From Lachnospiraceae bacterium (lineage in GTDB: Bacteria > Bacillota > Clostridia > Lachnospirales > Lachnospiraceae), in the NCBI GenBank assembly GCA_029099805.1, contig JAQXOR010000036.1:1-49833 (forward strand): a DNA stretch of 49,833 nt. The letters are read 5' to 3'. The notes beneath the pieces were generated by a model, which searched no databases, was not told where the DNA came from, and saw only the letters and a list, made by a program, of their open reading frames with translations. Numbering within the stretch: the first letter of the stretch is position 1; each line of letters begins with the position of its first letter. This document shows positions 40,452-49,177 of the stretch, piece by piece. The position numbers were made by a program, and so were the translations under genes.

Positions 40452-42854
40452 ATGAAAAGAACAAAAGCAAAATATACATATAAGTGTGTACTTCATTTTT
40501 TAACTTTATGTACCGTTAGCATTCTGTTTGTTTCTTTGTGCGCAGCTCATTCCGGTTTCTTTCAGGCAAATGCCGCTGTATTATCCGTACATAATTACGT
40601 TACAGACGATACCTTTAATTATTCCAGAGACCAGGTTCTTTATCAGGTAAACGGTGAAATGTTAGTCCAAACTCCGCCGGGTCTGCTTTTATCAAACGGA
40701 GCAGCAGTCGGTCCCATAAAAGATATTTTTGTAAACAAACTGGGCGTGACATGTGATTACATAGACGGCAAAAACACTTTTTCCGTTTCCTACGGACCAA
40801 ATCGGATTAAAATGACGCTTGGAAATACCGAAGCGACAGTAAACGGCGAAAAGCGGTATATGAATAACGCACCGGTTGTTTATTCCTTTAACGGTTCTTC
40901 AGAGAAGCATTTATATGTTCCGACGCGATTTCTTGCAGAAGCGTTAGGTTTTGACTACATATGGAATGATACCACATCTACCGTGTCCATTAACCGCCCC
41001 AACATCATTTATGACGGAAATGAACCAATAAAGTATGATGCAGGTACACCGGTTTTTGTTTTAAACAATACTACATATACTTCAAAAAATTATCCGGGAT
41101 ATATTATTCAGGATACTGTGTTTTTTTCTGCAGAAGAGTATTTTAAGAACACAGGGATGGCTTCCTACGCTTATGCGGAAGGTAGTGGATTGATTTTATT
41201 TAAAAAGGGGAATTGTATTGTACGTCTTGTTCTTGATAGTCCGGTAGCCTATATAAATGATGATGCCTATCTGTTAGATAGTGTACCGCGATTAATTACT
41301 CCGCAGAATTCTGCCAAAGCAAGTGTATATGTTCCCGCAGTTTTTGTAGCGGAGGCTTTGGGATATCAGGTTTCTTATCAGAAATCAACCGGATTTTTTC
41401 AGGTAACCGGTGCTGTTACAGAAAAAGACACTGATACCTCCTCATCAAAAGAACCGTCAGCCTCTGTTTTGCCAGACACGGCCTCCTACGGAAAACAATT
41501 ATTTTCCTATCAGGCACATGAACAGGTTATTCACCATTTTAACAGTTTAGGATTTCATGTTCCCACCATGGTTTCGGCATATTCCTGTATTAATTCTGAT
41601 GCGCTTTACTTAAAAGGAGTAGCAGAGGACAATATCCGGATTACCGACAAGGCTGACGTACTGGAAATCGTAATTTCCGGTCTCCAAAATCCATTTGACA
41701 GAAAAACGAATTACAATCCGGAGGCCTCTTTTCTAAATTACTTCTATCTGTACGGTACAGAACAGATTAGAATTATTATAATAAAAGAAAAAGAGTTACA
41801 TTATTATACATATGCTGCACCGGACGGAAGTGTAATTCATTTTACTGACAGCAATGGTATGTATCAGGATTACTTAAGATTTACAGGTACTTCCGATTCC
41901 GGAGCAAACCAGGAGAATGTTTCTGAAAACACCGATATATTTGCCGGAACCGATATTTCTGCCTATTTACCGGATGCCATATTTACCCGTGATTACTTTG
42001 TAATCCGCCTTCCGGAAAAGACAGATTCCAAAAAAATAACAGACTCTGACGAATATAATAAAAACAGGTTTACAATCGCTATTCCGGGCAACCATATGAG
42101 CTTTTTGTCTGAACAAGACACCTATAATCCTGTTAAAACGTTAAAAAATATCCAATTCAGTTACAAGGTTGCCAATAATACTACAGTAATTACCTTTAAT
42201 ACCACAAAAATTCAAGGGTACACCTATACAGTGGCAGACGGATTTCTCGGAGTTAAAATTGCTGACCCGAAAGAGATTTATGATAAAATTATTGTGTTAG
42301 ATGCCGGCCACGGTGGAATCGATCCGGGAACTTCCCGCGGCTCTTTATACGAAAAAACAGTTAATTTTAATGTGGTTAATGTGTATGCCCCGGAATATTT
42401 TAATAAATCCGATATTAAGGTATATTACACCCGTACAGACGATACAAAGATAGCTCTTCAGACACGAGCTGACTTTGCGGCCATGGTGGGGGCTGACTTG
42501 TTTATCAGTTTTCACGTAAATGCCCATTCCAATTCAGCAGTAAAAGGAACCAGCGTGTACTATTCGAAATCAAATAATACCAAAAATGCCTCGGGTCTGT
42601 GCAGCTCAATATTAGCAACAACAATAGCGAACCGGTTGTCCAATGCATGGGGAACCAATAATCGGGGCATCGTTGCAGATAAATTTGTCGTAATACATAA
42701 TAACACGGTTCCTGCTGTTTTAGTGGAATGCGGATTTATTACAAACAACAGTGATTTTGAAAAAATCAGAGATACCACCTATCAGAAGAAAGCTGCAAAG
42801 GCTCTCTATGATGCAGTATCCGAGATTTTTGATAAATATCCTACCGGACGATAA
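40452..42854 (+). CDS. Exported N-acetylmuramoyl-L-alanine amidase with copper-amine-oxidase-N-like repeats
   Basis: An 800-residue secreted protein. The signal peptide covers about 1-40. Two beta-rich copper-amine-oxidase N-like (stalk) modules lie near 50-180 and 195-315, each ending with a 'YVPxxFxAEALGF/Y' segment. A Ser/Thr-rich linker and an unassigned region follow, then an Amidase_3 catalytic domain (about 610-795) with the zinc ligands in LDAGHGG, GSLYEKTVN, SFHVNAHSN and LVECGFITN. It cleaves the MurNAc-L-Ala bond in peptidoglycan. AAGGTGG lies 12 bases before ATG 40452, a slightly long spacing; the open frame reaches TTG 40428. The downstream glycosidase-like gene starts 49 bases later and may be cotranscribed. 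Confidence 0.85.
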   Translation: MKRTKAKYTYKCVLHFLTLCTVSILFVSLCAAHSGFFQANAAVLSVHNYVTDDTFNYSRDQVLYQVNGEMLVQTPPGLLLSNGAAVGPIKDIFVNKLGVTCDYIDGKNTFSVSYGPNRIKMTLGNTEATVNGEKRYMNNAPVVYSFNGSSEKHLYVPTRFLAEALGFDYIWNDTTSTVSINRPNIIYDGNEPIKYDAGTPVFVLNNTTYTSKNYPGYIIQDTVFFSAEEYFKNTGMASYAYAEGSGLILFKKGNCIVRLVLDSPVAYINDDAYLLDSVPRLITPQNSAKASVYVPAVFVAEALGYQVSYQKSTGFFQVTGAVTEKDTDTSSSKEPSASVLPDTASYGKQLFSYQAHEQVIHHFNSLGFHVPTMVSAYSCINSDALYLKGVAEDNIRITDKADVLEIVISGLQNPFDRKTNYNPEASFLNYFYLYGTEQIRIIIIKEKELHYYTYAAPDGSVIHFTDSNGMYQDYLRFTGTSDSGANQENVSENTDIFAGTDISAYLPDAIFTRDYFVIRLPEKTDSKKITDSDEYNKNRFTIAIPGNHMSFLSEQDTYNPVKTLKNIQFSYKVANNTTVITFNTTKIQGYTYTVADGFLGVKIADPKEIYDKIIVLDAGHGGIDPGTSRGSLYEKTVNFNVVNVYAPEYFNKSDIKVYYTRTDDTKIALQTRADFAAMVGADLFISFHVNAHSNSAVKGTSVYYSKSNNTKNASGLCSSILATTIANRLSNAWGTNNRGIVADKFVVIHNNTVPAVLVECGFITNNSDFEKIRDTTYQKKAAKALYDAVSEIFDKYPTGR

Positions 42855-42903
42855 GCGGATAATTTCCAAATTAATACGTATAACATGATTGGAGAATGAA
42901 TGT

Positions 42904-44670
42904 ATGAAACACAAACAAAAAAGTAAATGGATTCTATTATTTCTTACGATACTTGTATTCTGCTTTGCTTTAGGAAAACAGCAACCTGTCAAAGCATCAA
43001 GCTTACAGATATCTGCAGAATATAACAAAACCGCCTATACAAACTGCCTGGAAATAAAGATATCCGTAAATAGTTCTTCTGAGCTTACAATGCTGAAATA
43101 TGATACTGCGCGTGTTGCCAAGAGTGTATATTTTACCAAATATGAACAAAACGGAACCGAAATTTCCAAAAATGAGGCAGGAGAGTATTCCTTCTTTATA
43201 AAGCAAAATGGATATCTTTCTGTATTCGCAATGAATGAAGACGGAGAAGAAGCATTAATTTCCTTTGAGGTAACAAACATCGACGCCGAAGCACCGGAAC
43301 TGGCACTTACTGTATCAGAAAATAACAATTTCTATTATGTTACCGCGAATTCCAAGGATAATATCTCAAAAATAAATTCCATTCAATGCGTAGAAGGTGC
43401 CTATGCATCGGCAAAGGATGCAATATGGTCTACTGCAGAAAAGCATTACAATACGGCAGCATTCACGTTAAAGGAAGGAAAATATTCCTTTTTAGTCACT
43501 GATGAAGTAGGTAATTCTTATGTAACCATTCAGCGCCTCGGAGAAAATCATGAAGCAGAAGAAGAATTTCGTGGTGTTTGGATTGCATATCTTGACTTTA
43601 AAACAACCGGATATACAGAAAAAGAATTCCGGACCCACATTGAAACAATGTTTAACGAAGTATGTGCAATGAATATGAATGCAGTTGTTGTACATGTACG
43701 TCCTTTTGGTGATGCAATGTACGATTCCGACTATTTTCCGTGGTCTCGCTATGTTTCCGGAACCCAGGGGAAAGACCCGGGATTCGACCCTTTAAAAATC
43801 ATGGTGGACGAAGCGCATAAAAGAGGGCTCGAATTTCACGCATGGCTTAATCCATACCGGATTACCTCTAATTCAACTAATGTAAAAGACCTTAGTAAGG
43901 ATAATCCTGCAAGAATCTTTCGAACCGATAATAAAAAAAGTAATGACCGAAATGTACTTACATATTCCGGAAAACTGTACTATAATCCTTCGGTAAAAGA
44001 GGTCCAGGACCTGATTATTAACGGGATTAAAGAAATTGTTGCAAACTATGATGTTGACGGGATTCATTTTGATGACTATTTTTATCCGGCATTAGGAAAG
44101 AATTACACGCAGAATTTTGATGCTCCGGAATATGAGCTGTATAAGGAAGACCAAATAAACCAAAACAAAGAATATATGTCAATAGCCGACTGGAGACGTG
44201 AAAATGTTAACACCTTGATCAGAAACATTTATTCGGCAGTAAAAGAAATCAATCCGGACGTCAAATTCGGTATCAGTCCAGGAGGATTTATGGATGCCTT
44301 AAAGGCGGATGATAAATATTATGTAGATTTTGAAACCTGGCTTGGACATGATGGCTATATCGATTATTTGTGTCCGCAGCTTTATTGGAGCAATGACCAT
44401 AGTATTTATCCGTTTAATGATATTTTAAACCGCTTTATTGACGCAGCGAAGAATCCTGATGTCAAGTTGTATGTAGGCGTCGGTGCCTATAAGGCAGGAA
44501 TAAAAACCGAAGGAACGGATTGGCACAAGAACGAAAATGTTCTTCGCAATATGATTCGCTACTCAAGAAATACAAATGAAGTCGATGGATTTATTCTGTA
44601 TAGCTACAAATATTTGATTTCAAAACGAGAACACAAAGCAATTATTAATATGCTGAAGGAATTCAAGTAA
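42904..44670 (+). CDS. Exported GH10-like (DUF187/YngK) glycosidase-family protein
   Basis: A 588-residue secreted protein with a signal peptide (about 1-30) and beta-rich front half (about 35-215, Ig- or bacterial-adhesin-like). The TIM-barrel glycoside-hydrolase-like 10 domain begins near 220 with EEFRGVWIAYLDF and continues with 'MNAVVVHVRPFGDAMYDSDYFPWSRY', 'FHAWLNPYRIT', 'DGIHFDDYFYP' (conserved acidic pair) and 'KFGISPGGF'. Relatives act on cell-wall or extracellular glycans; substrate unknown. GGAG lies 10 bases before ATG 42904. It follows the amidase and is closed by a terminator. Confidence 0.85.
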   Translation: MKHKQKSKWILLFLTILVFCFALGKQQPVKASSLQISAEYNKTAYTNCLEIKISVNSSSELTMLKYDTARVAKSVYFTKYEQNGTEISKNEAGEYSFFIKQNGYLSVFAMNEDGEEALISFEVTNIDAEAPELALTVSENNNFYYVTANSKDNISKINSIQCVEGAYASAKDAIWSTAEKHYNTAAFTLKEGKYSFLVTDEVGNSYVTIQRLGENHEAEEEFRGVWIAYLDFKTTGYTEKEFRTHIETMFNEVCAMNMNAVVVHVRPFGDAMYDSDYFPWSRYVSGTQGKDPGFDPLKIMVDEAHKRGLEFHAWLNPYRITSNSTNVKDLSKDNPARIFRTDNKKSNDRNVLTYSGKLYYNPSVKEVQDLIINGIKEIVANYDVDGIHFDDYFYPALGKNYTQNFDAPEYELYKEDQINQNKEYMSIADWRRENVNTLIRNIYSAVKEINPDVKFGISPGGFMDALKADDKYYVDFETWLGHDGYIDYLCPQLYWSNDHSIYPFNDILNRFIDAAKNPDVKLYVGVGAYKAGIKTEGTDWHKNENVLRNMIRYSRNTNEVDGFILYSYKYLISKREHKAIINMLKEFK

Positions 44671-44678
44671 TAAAACCG

Positions 44679-44735
44679 ATGCGGTCTGATTGATGCATAA
44701 TTTGAACAGTTCTGTATCTCAGACCGCATTTTATA
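44679..44735 (+). terminator. Terminator of the amidase-glycosidase group
   Basis: ATGCGGTCTGA (44679-44689) pairs perfectly with TCAGACCGCAT (44719-44729) across a 29-base loop, followed by TTTATAATAA. Confidence 0.75.
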
Positions 44736-44771
44736 ATAAATCCATCACGAATTATCATATAATACTAATTT

Positions 44772-44819
44772 TGCATACAAAATTTCGTTAAACTATGGTT
44801 TAGCGCAATTTTGTATGTA
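44772..44819. repeat. 48-bp inverted repeat upstream of the XerS-like gene (candidate dif-like site)
   Basis: Arms 44772-44793 and 44798-44819 (22 bases each) match at 19 of 22 positions around a 4-base centre TATG. The core reads TTAAAC-TATG-GTTTAG. It begins about 9 bases after a TATAAT and ends 12 bases before the ribosome binding site. In streptococci and lactococci the single recombinase XerS acts at a dif site next to xerS; this site has the same placement. As RNA it would also fold into a long hairpin. Confidence 0.55.
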
Positions 44820-44841
44820 CTGCTCTAGCCGGAGGTTTCTA

Positions 44842-45897
44842 ATGGAACAACGTACTTATCATGAACAGACAACGATTCAAAATACGAAACGTTTGCGTGA
44901 ATTGATTTCTGATTTGCCGCCATATGTTACCACCTTTTTTCGCGGCATTGAACCGGTAACCGCATCACGCACACGCATTGCCTATGCGTTTGATTTGCAT
45001 GTTTTTTTCGAGTATATTTCTACAACCAATCCGTTGTACCAGAACAAACCATTAAAAGAGATTGACTTTAGTTTACTTACAAAATTAACACCAATGGATA
45101 TTGAAGAATATCTGGATTATCTGAAACTGTATACAAATAAAGAAGGAAAAGAAATAACCAATAACGAACGTGGAATCAAGCGTAAATTGTCCTCCCTACG
45201 TACATTCTATCGATATTTTCATGCCAATCGTCTGATTGATGAAAATCCGACGCTACAGGTAACTATGCCAAAGATTCATGAAAAAAATATCATTCGCTTT
45301 GAACCGAATGAAGCTGCTGATTTCTTAGATGAGGTAGAAAGCGGTACCCGCCTGACAAAGCAGCAACAGGTTCGCCATGAATCCAGTAAGACCAGAGATT
45401 TAGCCTTAACAACACTTCTTCTTGGTACTGGGATTCGTGTGTCAGAATGTGTTGGTATCGATATTAACGATATCGATTTTTCAAGCGACCGCATTAATAT
45501 TGTTCGCAAAGGCGGGTATGAATCTTTTGTCTACTTTGGGGATGAAGTAAGAGAAGCTCTGCTCTCCTATTATGAAGAACGTAAGAAAATGGTTCCAAAA
45601 GAAGGACATGAAAATGCTTTTTTCTTATCAAACCGCATGCAGCGTATCAGTGTTCGCAATGTGGAAGTTCTCGTAAAGAAATACGCGAAAGTTGTGACAA
45701 GTGTAAAAAAAATTACACCACATAAATTGCGTAGTACCTACGGAACCGAGCTTTACAAAGAAACCGGTGACATATACTTAGTAGCCGATGTCCTCGGTCA
45801 CAAAGACGTAAATACGACCCGTAAGCACTACGCTGATATTGAGGAAGAAAGACGACGCAGTGCCAAAAATGCAGTTACACTACGTGAAAAAAAGTAA
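44842..45897 (+). CDS. XerS-like tyrosine recombinase
   Basis: A 351-residue tyrosine recombinase. Residues 1-160 form an extended SAM-like DNA-binding region, 165-345 the catalytic domain. All six active-site residues are present: R199 in GTGIRVSE, K223 in VRKGG, H294 and R297 in TPHKLR, H320 in LGHKD and Y330 in TTRKHYAD. Length, extended N-terminus and the RKGG motif resemble XerS, the single chromosome-dimer recombinase of streptococci (about 356 residues), rather than XerC/XerD. ATG 44842 is 6 bases after GGAGG (44831-44835); the ATG at 44815 lies inside the inverted repeat. It is a single gene. The name is by analogy, not proven. Confidence 0.85.
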   Translation: MEQRTYHEQTTIQNTKRLRELISDLPPYVTTFFRGIEPVTASRTRIAYAFDLHVFFEYISTTNPLYQNKPLKEIDFSLLTKLTPMDIEEYLDYLKLYTNKEGKEITNNERGIKRKLSSLRTFYRYFHANRLIDENPTLQVTMPKIHEKNIIRFEPNEAADFLDEVESGTRLTKQQQVRHESSKTRDLALTTLLLGTGIRVSECVGIDINDIDFSSDRINIVRKGGYESFVYFGDEVREALLSYYEERKKMVPKEGHENAFFLSNRMQRISVRNVEVLVKKYAKVVTSVKKITPHKLRSTYGTELYKETGDIYLVADVLGHKDVNTTRKHYADIEEERRRSAKNAVTLREKK

Positions 45898-45923
45898 GCA
45901 TTCATACCAATACAGTTGTTATT

Positions 45924-45957
45924 ATATAGCTAAAATATAGCTTTTTACTATATAGCT
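45924..45957. repeat. Three copies of ATATAGCT at a convergent gene boundary
   Basis: ATATAGCT occurs at 45924-45931, 45935-45942 and 45950-45957, with a T5 run between copies 2 and 3. The copies contain TAGCTA/AGCT palindromes and may act as a weak terminator for the two facing genes. Confidence 0.4.
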
Positions 45958-46321
45958 ACATTTTATAATCACTGACAATGCGTTCTAATTCCATCACATC
46001 GGCCGGTGATAATAACTGGTTTTTTAAATATTCTACCAGAAAATTATTTAACGATCCATTGTATACTTTATCCAATAATGCTTTTGTTTCTATATTCTGT
46101 ACTGTTCGCTTAGAGATAAGCGCCCGGCATATGAATCCCGGATCTTCTCTGCGTACCGCCCCCTTCTCAATCAAACGATTAATTACAGTATATGTAGTAT
46201 TCTTTTCCCAGCCGATATATTCTTTAATAATTTTGGATATATCCTTTGCTGCCAATACTTTATTGGACCAAAGCAATTCCATGATATTTAATTCGCCTTC
46301 ATGCAATCGAATATCACTCAT
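45956..46321 (-). CDS. BlaI-family repressor without adjacent sensor
   Basis: A 121-residue winged-helix protein of the BlaI/MecI type ('LHEGELNIMELLWSNKVLAAKDISKIIKEYIGWEKNTTYTVINRL'). It is distinct from the copy at 1570 and has no BlaR1-like peptidase beside it. ATG 46321 is preferred over 46378 because AAAGGGG lies about 8 bases upstream on the minus strand and the N-terminus then matches the family. A TACACCTGTA dyad in its leader (46349-46358) suggests autoregulation. It is convergent with the XerS-like gene. Confidence 0.85.
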   Translation of the reverse strand: MSDIRLHEGELNIMELLWSNKVLAAKDISKIIKEYIGWEKNTTYTVINRLIEKGAVRREDPGFICRALISKRTVQNIETKALLDKVYNGSLNNFLVEYLKNQLLSPADVMELERIVSDYKM

Positions 46322-46348
46322 ACATTTCAACCCCTTTACACCTGATTC

Positions 46349-46448
46349 TACACCTGTATAAAGTGACTTATTTTTCATACGGTGCGCCTAAAATCGTTCT
46401 TGAGTGACGGTGCAATTAGATTCTACCACATTAGAACAAAAAATGCAA
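46349..46448 (-). promoter_or_regulatory. Promoter and candidate operator of the orphan blaI gene
   Basis: Minus-strand TTGCAT (complement of 46443-46448) and TAGAAT (complement of 46420-46425) with a 17-base spacer. TACACCTGTA at 46349-46358 fits the TACA-N2-TGTA dyad of BlaI/CopY proteins; a degenerate copy lies at 46337-46346. Confidence 0.55.
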
Positions 46449-46498
46449 GTAAAAATATTGTAATAATTAAAAAACATCTTCTGTCTTCTCTGCCTAAT

Positions 46499-47722
46499 TT
46501 ATTTTAGGCAAAAAACAGCATAATACGGCATACATGTCACGACAGACGTAGAATAAAAATTTTCAAAGCCAAACCTGTAATATTTCTCATCTTTTTTACA
46601 ATTTGCAGTCTGGTAAGAGGCAATACTTTTTCCTTTATTTTTCGTTGAAACTCTAAGTTCTACAGGTGTCTCCTTTCCGTTTTTTTCTAAGATAAAGTCA
46701 ATTTTTGCCTGCGCTTCCGATTCCCAGAAATGTAACTGAAAGCTCTCTCCTGCTGTTAACGTCTGCATAACATAATTCTCTAATAAGGCCTTTCTGGTTT
46801 CTTCGGTATTACTCCCGCAAAATGCAGAACATAACAGGCCTACATCCGGAGAATATAATTTAAAATGTGTCTCTTTTGTTTGCTCATTTAATCGTAATAC
46901 CATTCCGCTTTGTACCAATGCATCAATACTCTCTTTATATAGCGCATAAGTTACACCTTTGCGAATCAGATTAAAACGAAATTTTTTATTTTCGCGCTTT
47001 AATTGCTCCGGAAGCACCTGTAGCACCTGCATTGCCTTACCCGCTTTTGTTTCGTCGTATACCGTTTCTAACACTGCACGCATTCTGTTTCTTACCATGC
47101 AATGAACCTCACTCACATTATAAACAGACTTGGATGAAATGTACTCATTTACTGCCGCAGGCATCCCGCCTACAATTAAATACTCTTCAAATAAAGCAAA
47201 CAGTTCCTGATGAACAATATCCGGAACAGGCTTTAAGTTTTGAAAATGCCCCTGGATAATGTCAATATACCAGTCACTACCTACTGCAGATAAAAACTCA
47301 TCAAACCCCAATGGGAAAAGTCTGCATAGCCGGAACTGTTTCTCTGTGCCGATTTCCGGAAGTATTCCGGAAATCGCGATAATAGGAATCTGACGATAGC
47401 CCTTTAGAGCATTCCACAAAACCGGACAAAAAGATATCTCATCGAAGATAATAATCAATTCACCTAAATATCGTTCATCCAGCTGAAAGTAAGAAGCAAT
47501 AGTCTCGGAGATTGAGTTTCCCAACGTCAGCTGTCCGGAAAAATAATTTTGTGCACTTGAATTCAGCTCAAAATTGACGTATAGATACTGTGGATAATAC
47601 GCAGCAGCAAACTCCATAGCAAGATAGCTTTTTCCGGTTCCCTTGGTTCCAACCAGCAAAAACGGAACCGTAGTTCCGTTTTCTTTCCATTCGATTAACT
47701 TTTGAATTGCATTTCGTTTCAT
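46499..47722 (-). CDS. AAA ATPase of the AAA_14/DUF4143 type
   Basis: A 407-residue protein. The N-terminal AAA part has Walker A GTKGTGKSY near 24-32 and a Walker B-like LIIIFDEIS near 88. The C-terminal DUF4143 part ends with a PD-(D/E)xK-like stretch, 'KIDFILEKNGKETPVELRVS' followed by K-N-K-G-K, which could be a nuclease fold. Its role is unknown; such ATPases are often dispersed accessory genes. AAGGAG lies 12 bases before ATG 47722; the open frame extends to TTG 47761, overlapping the rluD stop. It follows rluD on the same strand and may be the last gene of the aroB-lspA-rluD operon. Confidence 0.82.
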   Translation of the reverse strand: MKRNAIQKLIEWKENGTTVPFLLVGTKGTGKSYLAMEFAAAYYPQYLYVNFELNSSAQNYFSGQLTLGNSISETIASYFQLDERYLGELIIIFDEISFCPVLWNALKGYRQIPIIAISGILPEIGTEKQFRLCRLFPLGFDEFLSAVGSDWYIDIIQGHFQNLKPVPDIVHQELFALFEEYLIVGGMPAAVNEYISSKSVYNVSEVHCMVRNRMRAVLETVYDETKAGKAMQVLQVLPEQLKRENKKFRFNLIRKGVTYALYKESIDALVQSGMVLRLNEQTKETHFKLYSPDVGLLCSAFCGSNTEETRKALLENYVMQTLTAGESFQLHFWESEAQAKIDFILEKNGKETPVELRVSTKNKGKSIASYQTANCKKDEKYYRFGFENFYSTSVVTCMPYYAVFCLK

Positions 47723-47754
47723 ACCGATATATGACTCCTTCCGGTCATAGGAAA

Positions 47755-48681
47755 TTAGCAAAACTGATTGCGAAACTTCTGTATAAGTTCACAAAAATAA
47801 TCAGGAAGTTCAGAAGCAAACTCCATATACTCTTTGGTTGTCGGGTGCTCAAACCCAAGGACACCGGCATGTAAGGATTGACCGGTCAGTTGAAACGGAT
47901 CCTTCTTTGGTCCGTATACCGTATCTCCCAATAACGGATGTCCGAGACTTGTCATATGAACACGAATCTGATGCGTTCTTCCTGTCTCCAACTCACATAC
48001 AATATGAGAATATTTGTTTCCGAATTGCTCTTTTACCCTATACTTTGTTGCGGCATATTTTCCATGTGACGGATTCACCATCATTTTCATGCGTTCTTCC
48101 GGATTTCTGCTGATAAACGACTCTACACGACCTTCAGGCTCTTTAAACACTCCATATACAAGAGCGTCATAGCGTCTGGTAATTGTATGCTCTTTAAATT
48201 GTTCCGCCAGACTCCGGTGTGCAGCATCGTTTTTGCAGGCCACAAGAATTCCTGTTGTATCTTTATCAATCCGATGAACAATACCGGGCCGCAGAATACC
48301 GTTTATTCCTGACAACGTGCCTTTACAATGATATAGCAGCCCATTTACAAGAGTCCCCGTATAATGGCCTGCTGCCGGATGAACCACCATGCCTTTTGGT
48401 TTGTTTACAACAATCAAATCGTCATCCTCATAAAGAATATCAAGCGGAATATCTTCTGCATCTACTTCTAACCCCTCCGGGTCCGGAATCAAGACTTTAA
48501 TCTCATCTCCATCCTTGACAAAATCCTTGGAACGCCCTGTATTTCCGTTAATCCATACTCCGCCGCTTTCAATTAACTTCTGAACATACGAGCGTGAAAC
48601 CTCCGAATAATTTAGTGCAATATACTTATCCAGTCGTATCCCGGCATCTGCCTCTGTTGCTACGAATTTGATTTCTTCCAT
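47755..48681 (-). CDS. rluD: RluD-family 23S rRNA pseudouridine synthase
   Basis: A 308-residue pseudouridine synthase. An S4 RNA-binding domain lies at about 12-75 ('RLDKYIALNYSEVSRSYVQKLIESGGVWING'). The catalytic Asp is in GIVHRIDKDTTGIL near 140, followed by 'LETGRTHQIRVHMTSLGHPLLGD'. The family modifies large-subunit rRNA, usually several positions in helix 69; exact sites are not predictable. The first 22 bases overlap the end of lspA, indicating translational coupling, as is common in Firmicutes. Confidence 0.92.
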   Translation of the reverse strand: MEEIKFVATEADAGIRLDKYIALNYSEVSRSYVQKLIESGGVWINGNTGRSKDFVKDGDEIKVLIPDPEGLEVDAEDIPLDILYEDDDLIVVNKPKGMVVHPAAGHYTGTLVNGLLYHCKGTLSGINGILRPGIVHRIDKDTTGILVACKNDAAHRSLAEQFKEHTITRRYDALVYGVFKEPEGRVESFISRNPEERMKMMVNPSHGKYAATKYRVKEQFGNKYSHIVCELETGRTHQIRVHMTSLGHPLLGDTVYGPKKDPFQLTGQSLHAGVLGFEHPTTKEYMEFASELPDYFCELIQKFRNQFC

Positions 48682-49169
48682 CTGCTAAAATCCTCATCCT
48701 TATAATAAAACAACCATAATAAGCACATCACAATCGTGCCACAGGTAAGTCCGATATCAGCAACATTGAATACCGGAAAATTAATTAAATCAAACGAAAA
48801 CATATCTGTAACTTTACCGAACGCAATACGATCAATAATGTTCCCGCATCCCCCGGCAAAAATAACTGCAAGTATCCATCGCATCGGCTGCATTCTTTTT
48901 TCCTTAGGAAGTATGAAATAAAAAAATCCGATTGCAAGCATTCCGACAACAGAAAATGCAGTTAGAAGTAACGTATGATTATGAAATATTCCAAAGGATG
49001 CTCCTGTATTATAAACCAACCGAAAAGAAAAGACATTCTTCCATACTACTATCGGTGCCTCCGCTAAAGAAGTACGTGCCCACAGCTTTACCAACTGATC
49101 AATGATTATTACAAAAATGATTAAAAACAACTGAAGCAAACAGTCCCGAATAAAAAACTTACGTTCCAT
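48660..49169 (-). CDS. lspA: Lipoprotein signal peptidase (signal peptidase II)
   Basis: A 169-residue membrane aspartyl protease with four hydrophobic helices that removes signal peptides of lipoproteins after diacylglyceryl addition. The catalytic aspartates are in GGCGNIIDRIAFG near 114 and VFNVADIG near 138, with VDxF-type FSFDLINFP between. It precedes rluD with a 22-base overlap and follows aroB by 8 bases. It would process the lipoprotein at 28568. Confidence 0.95.
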   Translation of the reverse strand: MERKFFIRDCLLQLFLIIFVIIIDQLVKLWARTSLAEAPIVVWKNVFSFRLVYNTGASFGIFHNHTLLLTAFSVVGMLAIGFFYFILPKEKRMQPMRWILAVIFAGGCGNIIDRIAFGKVTDMFSFDLINFPVFNVADIGLTCGTIVMCLLWLFYYKDEDFSRWKKSNS

Positions 49170-49177
49170 TTTTCCCC

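Noticed and set aside
44815-44841. ATG 44815 as start of the XerS-like gene
   Set aside because: It overlaps the inverted repeat and has no RBS; ATG 44842 follows a GGAGG at ideal distance.
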